Positions 7,364 to 10,967 of a DNA stretch of 10,967 nt are shown in pieces. The position numbers and the translations under genes are program-made. Position 1 is the stretch's first letter. Each line of letters opens with the position of its first letter. The notes under the pieces were generated by a model, which was given only the letters and a program-made list of their open reading frames with translations, had not been told where the DNA came from and ran no database searches. Source of the DNA: Acidimicrobiales bacterium (GTDB taxonomy: Bacteria > Actinomycetota > Acidimicrobiia > Acidimicrobiales > Palsa-688); the NCBI GenBank assembly GCA_019241495.1, contig JAFAWZ010000108.1:1-10967 (forward strand), in the 5' to 3' direction.

Positions 7364-8718
7364 GACAAGAAGCGGGGGAAGTGGCGACGGGCCCTTTCTG
7401 GCAGCAGGGCATCGATCAGGTCGTCGGCGAGGATGCGGCCGAGCGGACGGCCGTCTTCGTCGACTACCACGACTGAAGTATGACGGGTCTCGACGAGGCG
7501 CTCGGCTACCTCGGTGATGCCCGCATCGGCAGGCACCGCGACCGATCCCTCCTCCGAGAGAAGGTCGTTCATGAGGCTGTCGTTGGTGGCGATGGCCATC
7601 TGGTAGAGGGGAACGTCTCCGAGCATGCGCCCTTCGGCGTCTATCACCACGATGCCGTCCACGTCGCCGGAGCGCTCCTTGTCGCGCCGGAGGCGCCGGC
7701 GAACCGATCGCACCGTCTCGTCGGCCGCCGCGCTGACCAGCTTGGTGGTCATGAAGCCGCCCGCCTGGTCCTCTTCGTACTCGAGCAGGTCGGTCAGCTC
7801 CTCGGCCTGTTCGGGGTTCATGCGCTCGAGCAGCTCGCTGCGGGCCGCCTCCTCGAGGTCGCGCAGCGCATCAACCGCCTCGTCGGGCTCCATGCGGGCG
7901 ACCAGGGCGGCGGCTTCCTCGGGGGGTGTCTCGCGCAGGAGGGCCTCGAGCTCCTCGGGGTCCATCTCCTCCAGGGCGTCCGCGGCCTGCTCGGGTTCGA
8001 GGCTGGCCAGCAGCTCCTGCCGGGCGTCGCGACCGAGGTCCTCCAGCAGGTCGGCCAGCTCGCCGGGGCGCAGCCGGCGCAGCTCGTTCTGGGAGGCTCG
8101 CAACGGGACGTGCCTGACCTCGCCGCCGAAGGGACGGATGGTCGCCCAGTCGATGACCTTGTCCGGTGTGGGAACGCCTCGCCATCGCTTCGGGCCCAAC
8201 CGGCGCACCAGAGTCTGGGCGCTGACGTCCACGCCGACCAAGCGCAGCACCGGCCCGCTCGGCCCCGGGGTGGGGGCCAGGTAGAGGTCAGCCGGCCTGA
8301 TCACCTTCACGCCGTCGAGATCCACGAGCTGGTGGTCGAGAACGTCGCGCGCCAGGAGGACCTCGCCTTCCCGGCGGGCGAACTCGAGCAGGTTCAGACG
8401 GGCCGAGCCGAGGCTGACCATGGAGCGCGATACCGACGCGACCTGGTCCATGGGCGCGAAGGCCCGGCGGCCCCCGATGCGTAACACGAGCCCGGTCACG
8501 GCCGGGTAGGCCTCGTCGCCGTCCCACCGGGCCACCACATCCGACACTCGCCCGAGCGGGTCGCCGGCCGGGTTGCAGACCGGGCTCCCGACCAACCCGG
8601 CCAGGGAGATGAGGCTGTCGCGAACCGACCTCACCGCGAGCAGCCGCTTGCGCCGCTGCCGCCGGGCGGTGTGGATGGGGCGCACCGGGTTGGCGATGAA
8701 ACGAGGGCGTTGCAACAT
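7360..8718 (-). CDS. Soluble MgtE-like regulatory protein: PRC-barrel-like, MgtE_N and two CBS domains, no membrane domain
   Basis: A 452-residue protein that carries the cytosolic, Mg2+-sensing half of an MgtE magnesium channel but stops after the second CBS domain, with no transmembrane domain. In order: a basic N-terminus (1-30); a PRC-barrel-like segment (about 36-100, SLISLAGLVGSPV...DPLGRVSDVV); a second, similar segment (about 118-170); the helical-repeat MgtE_N domain (about 213-310, repeated acidic units such as PEQAADALEEM and PDEAVDALRDL); the MgtE signature YEEDQAGGFMTT (314-325); CBS1 (about 320-380) and CBS2 (about 384-440). Proteins with this arrangement are common in actinobacteria and little studied (I recall mycobacterial Rv1232c as similar). 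It overlaps the Nramp-type gene by 4 bases, which suggests it senses Mg2+ or nucleotide and gates that transporter. ATG at 8718 is the first start of the frame; GTG at 8634 (residue 29) is an alternative, and neither has a clear ribosome-binding site. Confidence 0.88.
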   Translation of the reverse strand: MLQRPRFIANPVRPIHTARRQRRKRLLAVRSVRDSLISLAGLVGSPVCNPAGDPLGRVSDVVARWDGDEAYPAVTGLVLRIGGRRAFAPMDQVASVSRSMVSLGSARLNLLEFARREGEVLLARDVLDHQLVDLDGVKVIRPADLYLAPTPGPSGPVLRLVGVDVSAQTLVRRLGPKRWRGVPTPDKVIDWATIRPFGGEVRHVPLRASQNELRRLRPGELADLLEDLGRDARQELLASLEPEQAADALEEMDPEELEALLRETPPEEAAALVARMEPDEAVDALRDLEEAARSELLERMNPEQAEELTDLLEYEEDQAGGFMTTKLVSAAADETVRSVRRRLRRDKERSGDVDGIVVIDAEGRMLGDVPLYQMAIATNDSLMNDLLSEEGSVAVPADAGITEVAERLVETRHTSVVVVDEDGRPLGRILADDLIDALLPERARRHFPRFLS

Positions 8719-8908
8719 GGTTGATCACTGGCGACCGGTATCCAACGGCCGATCTGTGCTGCCGATCTCGGGTAGACGAACCGCGAGCGGTCGTCGGTGT
8801 CTCTAGTTTCCGGCTCTGGGTTCGACCCTTTGGCGATACGACCGCGCGACGGGGTGCGAATGTGGTCCATGCGGAGGACCGGGGGAACAAACTAGCGGAC
8901 GTGCCATC
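8719..8908. other. Non-coding leader of the MgtE-like/Nramp operon
   Basis: This stretch of 190 bases holds no credible gene. Seen in it are two direct copies of GCCGATCT (8748-8755 and 8761-8768), a short hairpin GGTCC/GGACC with a 7-base loop (8864-8880) and a GGGT/ACCC mini-hairpin (8818-8828). On the - strand TAGTTT (8894-8889) fits the loose actinobacterial -10 pattern TAnnnT, but no -35 goes with it, so the promoter is not assigned. I looked for an M-box or mgtA-type magnesium riboswitch and a DtxR/MntR-like palindrome and saw neither. Confidence 0.4.
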
Positions 8909-9042
8909 ATGGGCTCTCGCAAAACCCGCGAGAGGGAGAAGGCGGCGGCTCGTCCCATACCGTGGATGCGAGCGGCGAGGCGAGTCGGTCGGCGACGAGC
9001 CGCCGCCTTCTCCCCCCTCTAAGTAGTTTTGCGACAGCCCAT
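8909..9042. repeat. MITE-like element with long imperfect inverted repeats
   Basis: Two arms, 8909-8954 and 8994-9042, are inverted copies around a 39-base centre. The inner 21 bases pair perfectly (8934-8954 with 8994-9014; core GGGAGAAGGCGGCGG). The outer 17 bases pair with one mismatch: ATGGGCTCTCGCAAAAC on the left, and the complement of the right arm reads ATGGGCTGTCGCAAAAC. Between inner and outer parts the arms differ by substitutions and a 3-base indel. Ends of the type GGGCTNTCGCAAAA look like transposon terminal repeats (compare CTGTTGCAAA in IS6-family ends). The flanks, ATCAT on the left and ATCAC on the right, could be a 5-base target duplication with one change. No transposase fits inside, so this would be non-autonomous. 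Read on the - strand it could also end transcription of the globin gene. Confidence 0.65.
8914..8934. repeat. Small perfect hairpin inside the left arm
   Basis: CTCTCGC (8914-8920) and GCGAGAG (8928-8934) pair perfectly around AAAACCC. The right arm lacks this hairpin, since the matching bases there read CTCTAAGTAG. On the - strand the loop reads GGGTTTT, so the hairpin sits just after the long stem and could add to termination of the globin transcript. The pairing is seen directly; the role is a guess. Confidence 0.4.
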
Positions 9043-9431
9043 CACGCGGGCTGGTTGATCAAGTGGGTCGCGGCGTTGGAGAGATGGCTCAGCAGCTGCA
9101 GCTCGTCGAGAGGTTGCAGCCCGGCGGCCCGGACGGCTTCGGACATGTGCTCCACCCAGGCGTCCCGTTCGGCCGTCCCGATCGAGAAACGAGCGTGGCG
9201 GAGGCGTAGCCGCGGCGCGCCCCTCGCTTCGTTGTAGTCCGGTGGGCCGCCCCAGAACTGGGCCAGGAACAGCTCCAGGTGCAGGCGGGCGGCCTCCAGC
9301 TCGTCTGGGTCGTCGGGGTACAGGCGGCGCAGCACGTCGTCGGCGGCGACGGCTTGGTAGAAACGATGGGTCAGGGCCTCGAAAAAGGGCCGTCCCCCCA
9401 CGCGATCGAACAGGGTGGAGCTCTCCGGCAT
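9042..9431 (-). CDS. glbO: Group II truncated haemoglobin (trHbO/GlbO type)
   Basis: A 129-residue haem protein of the 2-on-2 globin fold, likely handling O2, NO or related reactive species in the cytoplasm. By eye it matches M. tuberculosis GlbO along its length. The key haem-pocket residues of that family are all present: Tyr25 (B10, in RFYQ), Tyr38 (CD1, in RRLYP), the proximal His79 (F8, in LRLRHARF) and Trp92 (G8, in ERDAW). The signature FWGGPPDYNEARG precedes the proximal His. The length and C-terminus (THLINQPA) are those of a complete member. The start is ATG at 9431; the only nearby upstream ATG in frame (9443) is cut off by a TAA. The stop codon lies at the edge of the inverted-repeat element. 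It is divergent from the lipoprotein gene, with 93 bases between the two starts. Confidence 0.93.
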   Translation of the reverse strand: MPESSTLFDRVGGRPFFEALTHRFYQAVAADDVLRRLYPDDPDELEAARLHLELFLAQFWGGPPDYNEARGAPRLRLRHARFSIGTAERDAWVEHMSEAVRAAGLQPLDELQLLSHLSNAATHLINQPA

Positions 9432-9453
9432 CCGTTACAGCATGACCGAAGCG

Positions 9454-9466
9454 GCCGGTTACCGGC
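9454..9466. promoter_or_regulatory. 13-bp palindrome in the globin/lipoprotein divergent gap
   Basis: GCCGGT-T-ACCGGC is a perfect palindrome around one central base, 23 bases upstream of the globin start. Its place between two divergent starts would suit an operator for a dimeric regulator, but a GC-rich 13-mer can arise by chance and no regulator gene is nearby. The palindrome is seen; its function is a guess. Confidence 0.25.
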
Positions 9467-9512
9467 GCGGCGCTGCGCCAGGGTCGAGGGCCCGCCGCCG
9501 GTTGGCACTTCG

Positions 9513-9518
9513 TACACT
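9513..9518 (+). promoter_or_regulatory. Putative -10 element for leaderless transcription of the lipoprotein gene
   Basis: TACACT fits the actinobacterial -10 consensus TAnnnT and ends 6 bases before the GTG start at 9525, so transcription would begin at or next to the start codon. There is no Shine-Dalgarno sequence before this GTG, which agrees with a leaderless mRNA, a common arrangement in actinobacteria. No good -35 hexamer is seen 16-18 bases upstream. Confidence 0.45.
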
Positions 9519-9524
9519 TGGTCC

Positions 9525-9881
9525 GTGCCAGCTCGCCGGCGACTTGGTATCGGCGCGTTCGCCGTCCTCGTAGCGGTGGTGGTTCTCCCGGTGGGAGCTT
9601 GTGGGAAGAGCTCGTCGGCGACGAGCCCAGCCGACGAGAACTACCTGTCCGAGCTGCACGGCGCGGCGCCCGATGTTGGCTCCTTCCGCTCGGACATCCA
9701 GCTCGTTCGCTTGGGCCACGCGGCATGCGACGGCTTGGCCGCCGGCGCTTCGTACGAGACAGTGGCCGACCGGCTGGCGCTCCAGGAGCAGCACCCGGCG
9801 TTGCCGTCGGCGGACCTGGGCGCAGTGATCACATCGGCTGCCGACAACATCTGCCCCCAGTACCACGACCGGGTTTCTTGA
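9525..9881 (+). CDS. DUF732-type small secreted lipoprotein
   Basis: A 118-residue putative lipoprotein of unknown function. The N-terminus has three arginines (4-6), a hydrophobic stretch (about 8-22) and a lipobox VGAC with the lipidated Cys at 26, followed by a Ser/Ala-rich spacer. The mature part follows the DUF732 pattern common in mycobacteria: an acidic start with a short Y/FLxxL helix (DENYLSEL, 37-44), then GHAACDGLAAGASYETV (64-80) and a terminal DNICPQY. Cys68 and Cys110 are the expected disulfide pair. The open frame reaches back to 9279, but that extension overlaps the globin gene on the other strand and would bury the signal peptide; the GTG at 9525 begins exactly at the signal peptide and sits behind a -10-like TACACT. 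Its 3' end lies 12 bases from the convergent FHA gene. Confidence 0.8.
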   Translation: MPARRRLGIGAFAVLVAVVVLPVGACGKSSSATSPADENYLSELHGAAPDVGSFRSDIQLVRLGHAACDGLAAGASYETVADRLALQEQHPALPSADLGAVITSAADNICPQYHDRVS

Positions 9882-9886
9882 CCCGG
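9869..9886. terminator. Short hairpin at the convergent lipoprotein/FHA gene ends
   Basis: CCGGGT (9869-9874) pairs with ACCCGG (9881-9886) around TTCTTG and covers the TGA of the lipoprotein gene; the FHA gene stop is 8 bases further. A 6-bp stem with no T-tract on either strand is a weak terminator at best, though its place between convergent genes fits one. Confidence 0.3.
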
Positions 9887-9893
9887 CGGTGCT

Positions 9894-10967
9894 TCAGCTT
9901 CCAGGCTGGCCGGGGATCCATGGCGTCACGAAGGTCGCAACGCGCTGTCCGAAGGCGATGTGGGTACCCGGTTTCAAAAGGCGCGGCTCGAAGGGCCGCA
10001 GCCGTTCCCAGTCGCCGGCGTCCGGTTCGTACACGCAGGTCCCGCCGGCCGAGGACCGGTCGGTCAGGAGGACGTCCCAATCGTGCAAGCGGATCTCGGC
10101 GTGGGTGGCCGACACGTCTTGGCCGCGCAGGGTGAGGGGGAGGGCCAAACCGCCCCGTACGGTCGGGTCCCGGCCCGGGTTCGACCCAACCAGGTAGCCG
10201 CGGTCGAGGCGGTAGATGTTGTGGTCGTCGACCACGAGGCATCCGAGCGCCGGACGGGTGCCGCTCACGCTGTAAGAGCCCTCGGCGGGGATGGCGGATC
10301 CGCACCGCACGCAGCCCGTCATGCCCGGCCGGTTGAGGTGGCCTCTGGGGCAAATGACCCCGGCTACCACCGGAGCCCCCGCGACCGCCCGGTCAGGTCC
10401 TCCGCCCACCGGCAGCGGGGGGTAGGGGATGCTGTGCTGGCGCACCTGAGGCGACCTCAGGTCGAGCGAACGCTGAGGTGCGGGCTGGGCTCCCGGCTCC
10501 TCTCCGGAGACGGACGCACCCGCTGTCGCTGTTGTCTCTTCTTCTGGGGGCCCTGTTTCTGGGGAGCCTGTTTCTGGGGGTCCTGTATCTGGGGCGTGCG
10601 ACGTCTCGTCGGCGTCCGGGCTCATGGCGGCCGTGACGTCGACTGGCAGGCTCTGATCTGCAGGCCGGCCGACCGGGAGCACCGCCGTGGAGGAGTGGAC
10701 CGTGTCTGTTCTGGCCCGGGCCGGGGTGGCCACGCCCGCGTCGGGTTCGGCGGCGACCCACACGGCCGGCAGCAGCAAGAAGCCGCCTCCTCGGACCACC
10801 CCGGCCTCCAGGTCCCAGATCGAGTCGGGCGACACAGCAGGAACCGGCGCCCCGGCGGGGGTTACGGCCAGGGAAGGTCGGGGCGACAAAGGGCACCGCA
10901 ACCATCCCGGCCGGGGGTTGGGGCTCACCCACTGGGCACCGTCCCACACTTGCACCGGCCCGTGCAG
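9894..10967 (-). CDS. Zinc-ribbon and FHA-domain protein (5' end outside the window)
   Basis: Probably a phosphothreonine-reading adaptor in Ser/Thr kinase signalling; partners unknown. The frame is open to the window edge (LHGPV before the GTG at 10955), so the N-terminus is probably missing. Numbering from that GTG: a WDGAQW motif (4-9) as in small actinobacterial WDG-W domains; a long low-complexity Pro/Glu/Thr/Ala linker (about 70-195) with PETG repeats; a zinc ribbon CPRGHLNRPGMTGCVRC (Cys202, His206, Cys215, Cys218); and an FHA domain (about 240-345). The FHA domain has VGSNPGRDP, VSATHAEIRL (Ser282 and His285 of the S-x-x-H motif) and LTDRSSAGGTCV. The usual Gly-Arg pair is Gly-Ser and the usual Asn-Gly is Gly-Gly, so phosphopeptide binding may be altered. 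No membrane segment is clear. The stop TGA faces the lipoprotein gene. Confidence 0.82.
   Translation of the reverse strand: MHGPVQVWDGAQWVSPNPRPGWLRCPLSPRPSLAVTPAGAPVPAVSPDSIWDLEAGVVRGGGFLLLPAVWVAAEPDAGVATPARARTDTVHSSTAVLPVGRPADQSLPVDVTAAMSPDADETSHAPDTGPPETGSPETGPPEEETTATAGASVSGEEPGAQPAPQRSLDLRSPQVRQHSIPYPPLPVGGGPDRAVAGAPVVAGVICPRGHLNRPGMTGCVRCGSAIPAEGSYSVSGTRPALGCLVVDDHNIYRLDRGYLVGSNPGRDPTVRGGLALPLTLRGQDVSATHAEIRLHDWDVLLTDRSSAGGTCVYEPDAGDWERLRPFEPRLLKPGTHIAFGQRVATFVTPWIPGQPGS
10552..10596. repeat. 15-bp tandem repeats coding for PETG units in the FHA protein linker
   Basis: Three copies of a 15-base unit, CCTGTTTCTGGGGAG, CCTGTTTCTGGGGGT and CCTGTATCTGGGGCG, lie head to tail, and a weaker fourth (TCTTCTTCTGGGGGC) precedes them at 10537-10551. 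On the coding (-) strand they give PDTG-P, PETG-S, PETG-P. A multiple-of-three repeat keeps the frame and would let linker length vary by slippage. In this GC-rich gene the units are unusually rich in T on the + strand. Confidence 0.75.

Noticed and set aside
7480..8484. Open frame of 334 codons on the + strand opposite the MgtE-like gene
   Set aside because: It is the antisense shadow of a well-supported gene, with no recognisable motif.
8818..8828. GGGTTCGACCC, resembling a tRNA or tmRNA T-arm
   Set aside because: The stem is only 4 bp with a 3-base loop, and no acceptor, anticodon or D-arm can be drawn around it, so there is no tRNA, tmRNA remnant or att site to claim.
8719..8908. Magnesium riboswitch (M-box) upstream of the MgtE-like/Nramp operon
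   Set aside because: The context made it attractive, but no M-box conserved segments were recognised on the - strand. A covariance-model search (Rfam ykoK) would be decisive.
8909..9042. CRISPR or tandem repeat array
   Set aside because: There are only two copies, in inverted orientation, with no regular direct repeats or spacers.
9432..9443. Upstream ATG (9443) for the globin gene
   Set aside because: A TAA in the same frame (9437-9435) lies between it and the ATG at 9431.
9279..9524. Longer N-terminus for the DUF732 lipoprotein gene
   Set aside because: It would run antisense through the globin gene and place 82 residues before a clear signal peptide and lipobox.

Overview
The window is GC-rich, strongly G/C-biased at third codon positions, and reads as an actinobacterial chromosome segment. 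The best guess is a deep-branching actinomycete, possibly of the Acidimicrobiia; this is an inference from protein resemblance and gene order, not from a database search. Supporting signs are an actinobacterial-type SecA and RF2, a prfB without the programmed frameshift, FtsEX very close to the mycobacterial proteins, a group II (GlbO-type) truncated haemoglobin, a DUF732-type lipoprotein and frequent GTG starts.

Layout. Positions 1-5210 (+ strand) hold a housekeeping run: secA (5' end cut by the window), prfB, ftsE and ftsX. These provide preprotein export, translation termination and the divisome-linked ABC complex. secA and prfB are 9 bases apart and ftsE and ftsX 3 bases apart; a hairpin lies between prfB and ftsE. 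The run ends at ftsX, where a convergent gene begins after 22 bases that carry a 12-bp tandem repeat. smpB, often found after ftsX in actinobacteria, is not there.

Positions 8718-5233 (- strand) hold a tightly coupled three-gene operon. It comprises a wholly soluble protein built from MgtE-type regulatory domains (PRC-barrel-like, MgtE_N, two CBS) with no MgtE membrane domain. Next is a divergent Nramp-family transporter whose canonical DPGN and MPHN metal-site motifs read DAGG and TPYMQ, and last an alpha/beta hydrolase. The first two overlap by 4 bases (GTGA) and the last two are separated by 1 base. The most interesting reading is a split magnesium (or other divalent metal) transport system in which an MgtE-like sensor regulates an Nramp-type channel/carrier in trans.

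Positions 8719-9041 contain no gene. They hold an unremarkable leader region and a compact element of about 134 bp with long imperfect inverted repeats and transposon-like ends (GGGCTNTCGCAAAAC). This element abuts the stop codon of the next gene and looks like a MITE.

Positions 9042-10967 hold a truncated haemoglobin (- strand), a divergent small lipoprotein gene (+ strand) that is probably transcribed leaderless, and, convergent to it, the 3' part of a gene for a zinc-ribbon plus FHA-domain protein that runs off the window end.
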